Shown: positions 1 through 5,167, counted from the stretch's first letter. The stretch: 5,285 nucleotides of DNA from Lachnospiraceae bacterium (GCA_028694115.1 JAQUUB010000204.1:1-5285); one strand, 5' to 3'. A program made the numbers and translations. Notes: generated by a model not told the origin, from the sequence alone.

Positions 1-4
1 AACT

Positions 5-13
5 CCTCCTCCC
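5..13 (-). promoter_or_regulatory. Ribosome binding site of a divergent gene outside the window
   Basis: Read on the minus strand this stretch is GGGAGGAGG, a near-ideal Shine-Dalgarno sequence, and only about four bases remain before the window edge. This suggests that a leftward gene starts immediately outside the window and is divergent from the three-gene operon at 123-2327. Its product cannot be seen. A regulator would be a reasonable guess because an inverted repeat sits between the two transcription units, but that is inference only. Confidence 0.4.
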
Positions 14-18
14 GTGCT

Positions 19-46
19 TTGTAGTGTAGCTTCTTGAAGCTATTAT
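19..46 (+). promoter_or_regulatory. Candidate promoter of the membrane protein/acyltransferase operon
   Basis: TTGTAG at 19-24 and TATTAT at 41-46 are separated by 16 nt and resemble sigma-A -35 and -10 boxes. The -10 box matches 5 of 6 consensus bases; the -35 matches only the TTG. Transcription would start near 53 and give a leader of roughly 70 nt before the first gene. No better promoter was seen upstream of that gene. The assignment rests on sequence resemblance alone. Confidence 0.35.
27..42. promoter_or_regulatory. Inverted repeat, candidate operator
   Basis: TAGCTTC and GAAGCTA form a perfect 7-bp inverted repeat around a 2-bp centre. It occupies the spacer of the candidate promoter and reaches the first two bases of its -10 box. 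The size and symmetry suit a dimeric repressor such as a TetR-family protein. It also lies between the rightward operon and the inferred divergent gene, so one regulator could control both. The protein that binds it is unknown. Confidence 0.4.
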
Positions 47-90
47 TACATGAAGAAGAGGTTTTGAAAATCTTTCATTACTATTTGTGC

Positions 91-106
91 CGCGCCCGAA
101 GGCGCG
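91..106 (+). other. GC-rich hairpin just upstream of the first gene
   Basis: CGCGCC and GGCGCG form a perfect 6-bp stem with a CGAA loop, standing out in otherwise AT-rich sequence. It ends 6 nt before the GGAG ribosome site at 113-116. If transcribed, it would sit in the leader next to the site of translation initiation and could affect ribosome access or mRNA stability. There is no T tract behind it, so it does not look like a terminator. Confidence 0.35.
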
Positions 107-122
107 CGGAATGGAGATTTTT

Positions 123-491
123 ATGGAGAAAAATCAAAGCAACACATACACTTACTCGGCAAAGAGGCACGAGGAAGTGGAAAGTATTCGAAGGAAATAC
201 ATGGCCAATGATACTGATAAAATGGAGCAACTTCGCCAGATGGATAAAAAATCAACTTGGCGAGGCTGCATAACATCTATCATCCTTGGAACAGTCAGTT
301 CATTACTTTTAGGGATTGGAATGTGCTGTACATTACTGTGGACAGGTTTTTATATCCTTGGCATTATTCTTGGCATTGCCGGATTTATCGGCATTGGAGC
401 GGCCTACCCGGTTTATTCCCATCTCGTTAATGCTGACCGCAAAAAACTTGCTTCTCAAATTATTGCACTTAGTGATGAACTCTTATCATGA
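123..491 (+). CDS. Small two-span membrane protein of unknown function
   Basis: This 122-aa protein has a charged, probably cytoplasmic N-terminal part of about 47 residues (Lys/Arg/Glu-rich, with segments such as YSAKRHEEVESIRRKY). Two hydrophobic helices follow at about 48-70 and 75-97, then a short polar tail. The ATG at 123 was chosen because GGAG at 113-116 lies 6 nt upstream; in-frame starts at 87 (GTG) and 111 have no such site, and 87 lies next to a GC hairpin. From memory, similar small proteins are common in Clostridia, and some database entries are labelled dihydropteridine reductase. I see no reductase or nucleotide-binding motif, so I do not transfer that name. The stop overlaps the next start (ATGA), indicating translational coupling to the papain-fold protein. 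The function may be membrane anchoring or signalling for the operon, but that is inference. Confidence 0.8.
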   Translation: MEKNQSNTYTYSAKRHEEVESIRRKYMANDTDKMEQLRQMDKKSTWRGCITSIILGTVSSLLLGIGMCCTLLWTGFYILGIILGIAGFIGIGAAYPVYSHLVNADRKKLASQIIALSDELLS

Positions 492-1036
492 AAAAACTTT
501 ACATCGTATTAACAAAATCTGAAACAATACTGTCGAAACTGGTTCATCTGGTTACGGCTGACATCTATACCCATGCCTCTCTTGCGTTTGAGGCGGACAT
601 GGATACCCTTTACAGTTCATCTCGCAAAAATGGGTACACGCTTTTCCCGGCGGGTCCCTGTAAAGAACATTTACATAGCGGATATTTCAAAAGACATTCG
701 CATATTCCCTGCGCCATTTATGAGCTGCAGGTAAGCGACGAAGTTTATGAAAATGCGAAAGCGGAGGTCAATCGCATCATGACTTGCGCAGACCGCTATC
801 ATTTTAATATTTTGGGATTGATGCTATGTCAATTGGGCATCCCTTACCGTAGAAATCATTATTTTTTCTGCTCTCAATTCGTTGGGGAAATTCTGCATCG
901 GAGTAAAGCGGTTGCTTTGCCTAAAGATACGTCCCTGATGAAGCCAAGTGATTATATGTGTCTTCCTGAATTGTTTTGCAAATTTAAGGGATATTTGAAT
1001 GAGCTGGCTGGGCAGTCACATCCAGTTTTGGCGTGA
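488..1036 (+). CDS. Permuted papain-fold hydrolase/acyltransferase (YiiX/YaeF, NlpC/P60-like)
   Basis: This 182-aa protein has the hallmarks of the circularly permuted papain-like group (YiiX/YaeF, LRAT-like). An early catalytic His lies in YTHASLAF (H29) and a late nucleophilic Cys in YFFCSQFVGE (C128). The order His-then-Cys is the reverse of classical papain. E79 in the strand YELQV is a possible third polar residue, but this is uncertain. The family cleaves or transfers amide and acyl bonds on peptides or lipids; the substrate here is unknown. There is no signal peptide, so it is probably cytoplasmic, perhaps held near the membrane by its neighbour. The start overlaps the upstream stop by 4 nt and has no strong ribosome site of its own, implying coupled translation. 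The acyltransferase gene starts 7 nt after its stop. It is unusually rich in Cys (C58, C75, C100, C114, C128, C158, C164). Confidence 0.75.
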   Translation: MKKLYIVLTKSETILSKLVHLVTADIYTHASLAFEADMDTLYSSSRKNGYTLFPAGPCKEHLHSGYFKRHSHIPCAIYELQVSDEVYENAKAEVNRIMTCADRYHFNILGLMLCQLGIPYRRNHYFFCSQFVGEILHRSKAVALPKDTSLMKPSDYMCLPELFCKFKGYLNELAGQSHPVLA

Positions 1037-1043
1037 GGCTATT

Positions 1044-2327
1044 ATGAAAAAAATATCCACAATCCCTCAAACACACTATGCCTTGGATAATTCAGCAATC
1101 ATCCATTTAGCTGTTATGCGAAAAAGGTATACCAACACGTTTCGTTTGACAGCCACACTGACAGAATCTGTTCATTCAGAAATCCTGCAAAAAGCGGTGG
1201 ACAATGTAACGCCACAGTTTCCTACAATAGTGGCAGGAATCAGGAGAAGATTATTTCAATACGAAATTGTATCGTCAGAAGTTCCACCAACGGTACAGCA
1301 GCAGGCTGAAATTCTCGGTTCCATGACCAGTGCTGAAATTGCTTACTGTGCCATTCGTGTTTTGTACTGCGACAGGCAAATATCCATAGAATGCTTTCAC
1401 TCCTTGACGGACGGATATGGTGGTCGTGTATTTCTAAACGCCCTATTGGTGGAATATTTCCGGCTTTTGCAAACCGGAAATGGCTACTTTACGGAACCGA
1501 TTCCAAAGCGTGAAATAGACCCGGCAGAATGGAAGAATGATTTTTTAACCTATGCAGGGAAAAAAAGCTGCGCTGCTAATCACCGCAGGGTGTATCGTTT
1601 ACCCCAAGCGGGGACTTCAAACGGAATTGTTCATGTTACGACCGGCGTCTGCCACGAACAGGAGCTGCTGGACACCGCACACAGCTTTGATGTCAGTGCA
1701 ACGGTATTTCTCACAGCGGTCATGTTTGAAGCGATTATGAAACTGCAAGGAAACCATGTGCGGGACGGTCACACCAAAAGGCCAATCCAGATTATGATCC
1801 CCATCAATTTAAGAAAGCGTTTTGCAAGTAAAACCGTGCGCAACTTTTCCCTTTATGCGCTGCCTTGTCTTACACAGACTTGCCCTCCAATGAGTTTTCG
1901 CACGATAGTGGAACAGGTGGCAAAACAAATGCTAGAGCAGATCTCGACTACGAATCTATCCGCAATGATGGCTACCAATGTTCGCACACAGAGTCTTATG
2001 GGGTTTCAAATACTGCCACTTCCGGTTAAGAATTTTGTGCTCCGTATCATCTATCACTTTTACGGCAAACGCAATTCTTGTTTAAGCATATCCAATTTGG
2101 GAGAAATCAGTTGCCCGGAAATGATGCAAGGCAACATACAGAAATTTGATTTTTTGCTGACTCCAAGAAGCGATGCCCCTTATAACTGCGGAGTTGTTTC
2201 TTATGAAAATCAGCTGACGATAAATTTTACAAGAAAGTGTGAAAAAATGGAGCTAGAACAGATCTTCTTCCAGTGCCTGAGAGCGAAAGGATGTACCGTA
2301 AGGATAATATCCGACGAATCATGTTAG
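1044..2327 (+). CDS. CoA-dependent acyltransferase, alcohol acetyltransferase/condensation-domain superfamily
   Basis: This 427-aa protein carries the catalytic HxxxDG motif of the CAT/condensation/PapA5 superfamily as HSLTDG at residues 119-124, where His acts as general base for acyl transfer from a thioester. Other family-like segments are NLRKRF (255-260), RNFS (266-269) and SISNLG (348-353) in the C-terminal lobe, matching the usual two-lobed fold at normal length. Enzymes of this type acylate alcohols, amines or lipid hydroxyls using acyl-CoA or a carrier-bound acyl group. The acceptor cannot be read from sequence. The ATG at 1044 was chosen because GAGG at 1035-1038 lies 5 nt upstream. 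An in-frame ATG at 999 would overlap the previous gene by 38 nt and has no comparable site. It is the last gene of the operon and appears intact. It probably acts together with the papain-fold protein on a shared lipid or peptide, which is inference. Confidence 0.8.
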   Translation: MKKISTIPQTHYALDNSAIIHLAVMRKRYTNTFRLTATLTESVHSEILQKAVDNVTPQFPTIVAGIRRRLFQYEIVSSEVPPTVQQQAEILGSMTSAEIAYCAIRVLYCDRQISIECFHSLTDGYGGRVFLNALLVEYFRLLQTGNGYFTEPIPKREIDPAEWKNDFLTYAGKKSCAANHRRVYRLPQAGTSNGIVHVTTGVCHEQELLDTAHSFDVSATVFLTAVMFEAIMKLQGNHVRDGHTKRPIQIMIPINLRKRFASKTVRNFSLYALPCLTQTCPPMSFRTIVEQVAKQMLEQISTTNLSAMMATNVRTQSLMGFQILPLPVKNFVLRIIYHFYGKRNSCLSISNLGEISCPEMMQGNIQKFDFLLTPRSDAPYNCGVVSYENQLTINFTRKCEKMELEQIFFQCLRAKGCTVRIISDESC

Positions 2328-2330
2328 GGT

Positions 2331-2358
2331 ATCCTTAAAAAAGTAGGATTATATATTT
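2331..2358 (+). terminator. Weak candidate terminator after the acyltransferase gene
   Basis: ATCCT at 2331-2335 and AGGAT at 2345-2349 form a 5-bp stem with a 9-nt A-rich loop, followed by the T/A-rich stretch TATATTTTA. It is placed correctly, a few bases after the operon's last stop codon. The stem is short and AT-rich, so real termination here is doubtful. I see no better candidate, and the remaining spacer up to 2469 shows only the ribosome site of the next gene. Confidence 0.22.
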
Positions 2359-2469
2359 TATTAAATAGCCGAATTTGTACCCAATCTTATGCTGGAAAAA
2401 AGGGTTCAGTAAATACAGATTACAAAAGAGAGCCAATAAAATGCCGCCCTTTGACTAGGAGGGAGAGCG

Positions 2470-2746
2470 ATGAAAAAAGAAATATTAGTTATTGACCAAG
2501 ATAAAGAAGTCTTTGAACATCTAATTCGTGAAAAATGCTATGTTTTACCAAAACGTAGAAGACTATTTCCATGAAAAAGGAAACATTATGTCTCAGATTC
2601 GTTATATCCGAGAGAAGATTATGTTCTATGGAAACCACTCCTGGGCCTACACCAGACTTGGAAAAATAGACAATGTGTCAGCCAGTGACTTGGAAAGTCT
2701 TTTGGGAAACGGTGATATTACGGCAACATTTTCATTAGCAAAGTAG
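2470..2746 (+). pseudogene. Small unrecognised gene, apparently frameshifted
   Basis: The ATG at 2470 follows a strong ribosome site (AGGAGGG at 2457-2463) and opens with MKKEILVIDQDKEVFEHLIR, but this frame stops after 34 codons. The +1 frame continues from the A5 run at 2531-2535 as NAMFYQNVEDYFHEKGNI and runs to a TAG at 2744-2746. Removing one A would join both parts into a 91-aa protein. The N-terminus superficially resembles a response-regulator beta strand (ILVID), but what follows is not a receiver domain. Alternatively, a separate 72-aa protein could start at the GTG at 2528. The stop is 13 nt before the flavodoxin-like start, so the two were probably one operon. I do not recognise the family and give no function. 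Confidence 0.5.
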
Positions 2747-2759
2747 AGGAGAATAAAAA

Positions 2760-2860
2760 ATGAGCAAAAAGTATTGATAATTTCTACAAGTTTAAGAAGT
2801 AACAGCAATTCAAATAAAAGGGCAGAGGAATTTGCAAAAGGAGCGAAAGAAACAGGAAAT
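2760..2860 (+). pseudogene. Truncated flavodoxin-like NADPH-dependent FMN reductase (5' fragment)
   Basis: The ATG at 2760 has a good ribosome site (GAGGAG) but stops after MSKKY. Restoring one A in the A5 run at 2766-2770 gives MSKKVLIISTSLRSNSNS followed by NKRAEEFAKGAKETGN. This is the typical beginning of a flavodoxin-fold NAD(P)H-dependent FMN reductase: a first beta strand, then an STSLRxNSNS phosphate-binding loop for FMN. Members are usually about 180-210 aa; only ~34 residues remain. Homology ends at about 2860, where the sequence passes directly into the 3' side of a leftward gene fragment. It is therefore both frameshifted and truncated and cannot make an active enzyme. Confidence 0.65.
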
Positions 2861-3100
2861 TTTCGGACAAACTTTTCCATGGAACTCATTGTGAGTTTAC
2901 CTTTTTTGATAGAATAAGCACTATTGTCACCAGTATATAAATCCTTCCGACCAATATACTGCAGCCCCATTAGATGGGGAAGCTTCAATTCAGAATTGGT
3001 TAAGTGAAGTATTTTTTTGGGGGGTGTGGATATAGTAATCATATTTACAGAGTATTTGCTTGGTTTCAGAAAATATTTCAAATAAGCGTGTGTCTTTCAT
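2857..3100 (-). pseudogene. Truncated, frameshifted leftward gene, PBECR4-nuclease-like
   Basis: On the minus strand an ATG at 3100-3098 follows AAAGGA with 7-nt spacing and encodes MKDTRLFEIFSETKQILCKY then DYYIHTPQKKYFT and a stop. In the neighbouring frame, past a C6A7 run (3012-3024 on the plus strand), the protein continues as KKILHLTNSELKLPHLMGLQ, then YIGRKDLYTGDNSAYSIKKG and so on. One extra base in the run joins the two. The order, with a LPHLMGLQYIG core, recalls from memory the PBECR4 group (phage-linked barnase/EndoU/ColicinE5-RelE-like nucleases). This assignment is moderate at best. Coding similarity stops near 2857, where it abuts the FMN reductase fragment, so only the N-terminal ~80 residues survive. 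It looks like decayed mobile or defence-related DNA. Confidence 0.5.
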
Positions 3101-3117
3101 AGTATCATCCTTTGGGT

Positions 3118-3160
3118 AAGAAAAATGCCTGGGCTGTTAGGCTCAGACATAACTTTTCTT
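3118..3160 (-). terminator. Terminator-like hairpin in the leader of the leftward gene
   Basis: The core stem pairs CTGGGC (3129-3134) with GCTCAG (3141-3146), one G-U pair included, around a 6-nt loop. ATG/CAT (3125-3127 with 3148-3150) and AAGAAAA/TTTTCTT (3118-3124 with 3154-3160) extend it, with one mismatch and a 3-nt bulge. On the minus strand the core is followed by ATTTTTCTT, as expected of an intrinsic terminator. It ends a few bases before the ribosome site of the leftward gene. It may terminate an incoming leftward transcript or act as an attenuator. The A/T flanks also allow weak function rightward. Confidence 0.4.
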
Positions 3161-3166
3161 GTTTTT

Positions 3167-3207
3167 GAACTGCAATTCTGGGAGCAGTCCTATGATAATT
3201 CCATAGG
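3167..3207 (-). other. Two adjacent hairpins in the same leader
   Basis: GAACTGC (3167-3173) pairs with GCAGTCC (3184-3190), including one wobble, around a 10-nt loop. CCTATG (3189-3194) pairs perfectly with CATAGG (3202-3207) around a 7-nt loop. The two stems share two bases (3189-3190), so full forms of both cannot coexist. Together with the terminator-like hairpin this makes a compactly structured non-coding stretch. I recognise no known riboswitch or T-box motif in it. Confidence 0.35.
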
Positions 3208-3248
3208 CAGAGACTGACTTTGTATTTCTATCGCTTTTCATTAACCAT

Positions 3249-3276
3249 AACTTAGCATGAGGCATAAAATTGTCAA
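3249..3276 (-). promoter_or_regulatory. Candidate leftward promoter
   Basis: On the minus strand a perfect TTGACA -35 box (3276-3271) is followed after 16 nt by TAAGTT (3254-3249), a weak -10 that keeps the first TA and last T. Transcription would begin near 3242 and run about 140 nt through the hairpins to the ATG at 3100. The -35 is convincing and the -10 is not, so confidence is moderate to low. Confidence 0.35.
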
Positions 3277-3281
3277 TGGAT

Positions 3282-3311
3282 TTTCTGAAATTTCTGAGCA
3301 GTTATTTCTGA
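3282..3311 (+). repeat. Three short direct repeats TTTCTGA
   Basis: TTTCTGA occurs at 3282-3288, 3291-3297 and 3305-3311, with start-to-start distances of 9 and 14 nt, about 60-90 nt upstream of the hipB -10 box. The repeats are short and unevenly spaced in AT-rich DNA, so they may be chance. They could also be accessory protein-binding sites. Confidence 0.3.
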
Positions 3312-3368
3312 AAAGCATAATTATATGAGAAAATGTATAAAATATTAGCTAAAACAGACAAAAAGGTG

Positions 3369-3374
3369 TATAAT
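3369..3374 (+). promoter_or_regulatory. -10 box of the hipBA promoter
   Basis: A perfect TATAAT -10 hexamer lies 52 nt before the chosen hipB start. No good -35 box is visible at 16-18 nt upstream (TTAGCT or TAGCTA only), so the promoter may be weak or rely on the purine-rich sequence next to the -10. Transcription would start near 3381, inside the palindrome described next, which fits autorepression. Confidence 0.6.
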
Positions 3375-3392
3375 AGATAATATACTATCTAT
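3373..3392. promoter_or_regulatory. 20-bp palindrome, probable HipB operator
   Basis: The 20 bp are symmetric about the point between 3382 and 3383 with 9 of 10 base pairs matching; only 3380/3385 mismatch. Half-sites read ATAGATA and TATCTAT. It overlaps the end of the -10 box and the expected transcription start, so a bound dimer would block RNA polymerase. HipB proteins are known to autoregulate their operons by binding palindromes of TATCC-type half-sites. The TATC core here is reminiscent, but specificity is inferred from position only. Confidence 0.6.
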
Positions 3393-3425
3393 ATTTAGAA
3401 GCTAAAAGACATGGGAGGTACACCT

Positions 3426-3704
3426 TTGGATAGAATCGAATGGCAAACAGCAGAAGAAATAAATAAAGATCTTGCAGTAAGAGTGAAGAGAATTCGAAAA
3501 AGACGCAAAATCACACAACAGGAGTTAAGTCAAAGCAGTGGAGTTAGCTATGGTTCCATCAAGAGGTTTGAGACAACAGGAAATATTTCGTTACTTGCAC
3601 TGACTAAGATTGCTACTGCTTTAGATTGTGTAAATGAAATCAAGCGACTGTTTAGCGAGGTCTCTTATGGAAGTTTAGAGGAGGTAATACGTGAAAACAA
3701 ATAA
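3426..3704 (+). CDS. hipB: HipB-type antitoxin, XRE-family DNA-binding protein
   Basis: This 92-aa protein has a helix-turn-helix domain of the XRE/Cro-C1 type at about residues 16-67. The recognition region is ITQQELSQSSGVSYGSIKRF, and a basic stretch KRIRKRRK precedes it. It is expected to bind the operator upstream of its own gene and to neutralise the kinase encoded next. The TTG at 3426 was chosen because GGGAGGT (3413-3419) lies 6 nt upstream. The in-frame ATG at 3411 has no ribosome site and overlaps that motif. A TTG start would also keep expression modest. Its last codons overlap the hipA start by 14 nt, the usual coupling in such operons. The C-terminal tail (SEVSYGSLEEVIRENK) is short. 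It is intact and resembles normal family members in size. Confidence 0.8.
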   Translation: MDRIEWQTAEEINKDLAVRVKRIRKRRKITQQELSQSSGVSYGSIKRFETTGNISLLALTKIATALDCVNEIKRLFSEVSYGSLEEVIRENK

Positions 3705-4833
3705 TATGATCCAGGTATTATACCATAATCGGTTAGTTGGAAGGTTGGCATTGACAGCAGATAAAAGATGTGCATTTGAATATTCTGATGAATGGATTGC
3801 TGAAGGGTTTGCAATAAGTCCATTTTCGCTTCCGCTAAAAAAACAGGTGTTTATTCCAGATAAACCATATTTTGGCGGATTATTTGGTGTATTTGCTGAT
3901 AGTTTACCAGATGCATGGGGACGGATTCTATTAAATAGAATTCTTCGTAGAAATGAGAAAGCATCACAAGATTTAAATCAACTAGAGCGTCTTTCGATTG
4001 TAGGAGCGTCCGGAATGGGAGCTTTGACGTATCAGCCGGAGATAAACATCGCAAATGACAACAATGCAATCGATTTAGATCTATTAGCAGCACAGTGTAA
4101 ACAAATCCTTACAACTGAATATAATGATAATTTAGATGAACTATATCAGCTTGGAGGAACCAGTGGCGGTGCAAGACCCAAAATCATGACAAGGGTTGGC
4201 ACAGAAGAATGGATCATTAAGTTTCCTGCGCATGTGGACCGTGCAGATATTGGACAGATGGAATATGATTATTCAGTCTGTGCGAAGAAATGTGGAATTC
4301 ATATGCCAGCAACCAGGTTGTTCGATTCAAAACAATGTTCGGGGTATTTTGGTACAAAACGATTTGACCGAGTGGAATCAGATACAGAGGATAAAGAACT
4401 GGAAAAAGTTCATATGTGTACCGCTGCTGCTCTGTTAGAAGCAGATTTTGAACAACCTTGCCTAGACTATATTGATTTAATGAAGTTGACGAAAATACTA
4501 ACGAATGATAATAAAGTAGATGTTGAGAATATGTTTTTGCGTATGTGTTTTAATGTTTTTGCGCATAACAGAGATGATCATGCAAAGAATTTTACATTTC
4601 TCTATGATGAAGGAAAAAAGAGCTGGAAGCTAAGCCCGGCATATGACTTGACATACAGCACCACATATTTTGGAGAACATACAACCTCTATAGCAGGAAA
4701 CGGAAGCAATCCAACAGAAAAGGAGATTCTTCGTGTTGGGACGCAATCTGGGATGCAAAAGAAACGTTGTGTTGCGCTCATGGAATGCGTGAGAGAACAT
4801 GTCACACGAGATTTAGAACAGTATATAAGATAA
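3691..4833 (+). CDS. hipA: HipA-type Ser/Thr kinase toxin
   Basis: This 380-aa protein has the N-terminal HipA subdomain, ending in GGLFGVFADSLPDAWGR (62-78), and the kinase-like C-terminal domain. Visible motifs are a Gly-rich loop GGTSGGARPK (155-164), an ATP-binding Lys in WIIKFPA (K177), the catalytic segment NRDDHAKN (293-300) with D295 and N300 matching E. coli D309 and N314, and SPAYDL with D319 as metal ligand. T157 aligns with the autophosphorylated S150 of E. coli HipA, and S158 is adjacent. Known HipA kinases phosphorylate glutamyl-tRNA synthetase and cause growth arrest and persistence; relatives use other targets, so the target here is open. Translation starts at GTG after a strong GAGGAGGT site. 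Length and motifs are complete, so it should be active. The unusual points are Thr at the loop position and several Cys residues. Confidence 0.88.
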   Translation: MKTNNMIQVLYHNRLVGRLALTADKRCAFEYSDEWIAEGFAISPFSLPLKKQVFIPDKPYFGGLFGVFADSLPDAWGRILLNRILRRNEKASQDLNQLERLSIVGASGMGALTYQPEINIANDNNAIDLDLLAAQCKQILTTEYNDNLDELYQLGGTSGGARPKIMTRVGTEEWIIKFPAHVDRADIGQMEYDYSVCAKKCGIHMPATRLFDSKQCSGYFGTKRFDRVESDTEDKELEKVHMCTAAALLEADFEQPCLDYIDLMKLTKILTNDNKVDVENMFLRMCFNVFAHNRDDHAKNFTFLYDEGKKSWKLSPAYDLTYSTTYFGEHTTSIAGNGSNPTEKEILRVGTQSGMQKKRCVALMECVREHVTRDLEQYIR

Positions 4834-4863
4834 TTTGTGTGTATTGCAGAATGTGAGGAGATA

Positions 4864-4898
4864 ATGAAGATTTTCAGACGGAGAGCTTTCATCTGAAA
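4864..4898 (+). other. Possible 10-codon leader ORF with hairpin, downstream of hipA
   Basis: An ATG at 4864 after GAGG (4855-4858) could encode MKIFRRRAFI before a TGA at 4894-4896. The same bases contain a 7-bp inverted repeat, TTTCAGA (4872-4878) and TCTGAAA (4892-4898). A short Arg-rich ORF lying over a hairpin and ahead of a transporter gene resembles translation-controlled attenuators. No T tract or alternative pairing is evident, and it may equally be chance or a gene remnant. Confidence 0.25.
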
Positions 4899-4939
4899 CG
4901 GAAATAGGAGCAAAAATAAACATAAACAGGAGGACATGG

Positions 4940-5150
4940 ATGTTAGCAGCTTTTTTCCAGAAAAGAGAAAGGGATTGAGCTCCTTGCAGTATCCCCGGAG
5001 TACCAGGAATACAATCTGGAAGAAAAACTAATGGAAACCATAGCAGCGCAATTTCCAATTGGAACGAAATTATCCGTTATGATTGGAAATGCAAAGAAGT
5101 TGGTGGTTGTAACAGAGGAACCTTTCGATAACAAAAAAATCCAATCATAA
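4940..5150 (+). pseudogene. Small gene upstream of the ABC transporter, apparently frameshifted
   Basis: The ATG at 4940 has an ideal AGGAGG site (4928-4933, 6-nt spacing) but stops after MLAAFFQKRERD. Skipping one A in the A4 run at 4961-4964 gives MLAAFFQKEKGIELLAVSPE, then YQEYNLEEKLMETIAAQFPI and on to a TAA at 5148-5150, 69 aa in all. The continued frame has good protein character, with an amphipathic helix region and a beta-like LVVVTE strand. An alternative ATG at 4936 is only 2 nt from the ribosome site and encodes an unconvincing 31-aa product. I do not recognise the family. It ends 17 nt before the ABC ATPase start, so it is probably co-transcribed with it. It may be a truncated gene, a programmed +1 shift or a sequencing error. 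Confidence 0.5.
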
Positions 5151-5167
5151 GAACAGGAGCGTTTCAG

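Larger units (their letters stand above)
3101..3368. other. Non-coding spacer between the gene debris and hipBA
   Basis: This AT-rich stretch of about 270 nt (325 nt up to the hipB start) holds no credible gene on either strand. It contains the leftward leader hairpins and candidate promoter described separately, and three copies of TTTCTGA. The remainder up to the hipB -10 box is simple A/T-rich sequence in which I see nothing specific. Confidence 0.6.

Noticed and set aside
87..122. GTG start at 87 extending the first gene by 12 residues
   Set aside because: It has no ribosome site and its codons form the GC hairpin; the ATG at 123 has GGAG at the right spacing.
999..1043. ATG at 999 as start of the acyltransferase
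   Set aside because: It would overlap the previous gene by 38 nt and has no good ribosome site; the ATG at 1044 follows GAGG by 5 nt and begins with a typical MKKI N-terminus.
2470..2574. Response regulator receiver domain suggested by MKKEILVIDQD
   Set aside because: Only the first strand looks similar; neither continuing frame has the phospho-acceptor Asp, Thr/Ser or Lys context of a receiver.
2647..2856. Continuation of the leftward nuclease-like frame to 2647
   Set aside because: These codons are the antisense of the FMN reductase fragment and the small gene before it, and give a low-complexity Leu/Phe-rich sequence.
3118..3207. CRISPR repeat, tRNA or known riboswitch in the hairpin cluster
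   Set aside because: There are no repeated spacer units, no cloverleaf, and no T-box or other riboswitch consensus that I can recognise.
4872..4898. Intrinsic terminator after hipA
   Set aside because: The 7-bp repeat has a 14-nt loop and no T tract on its 3' side.
4602..5134. Leftward reading frames at the right end
   Set aside because: They lie antisense to hipA, the small frameshifted gene and the transporter region, lack ribosome sites and have no protein-like motifs.
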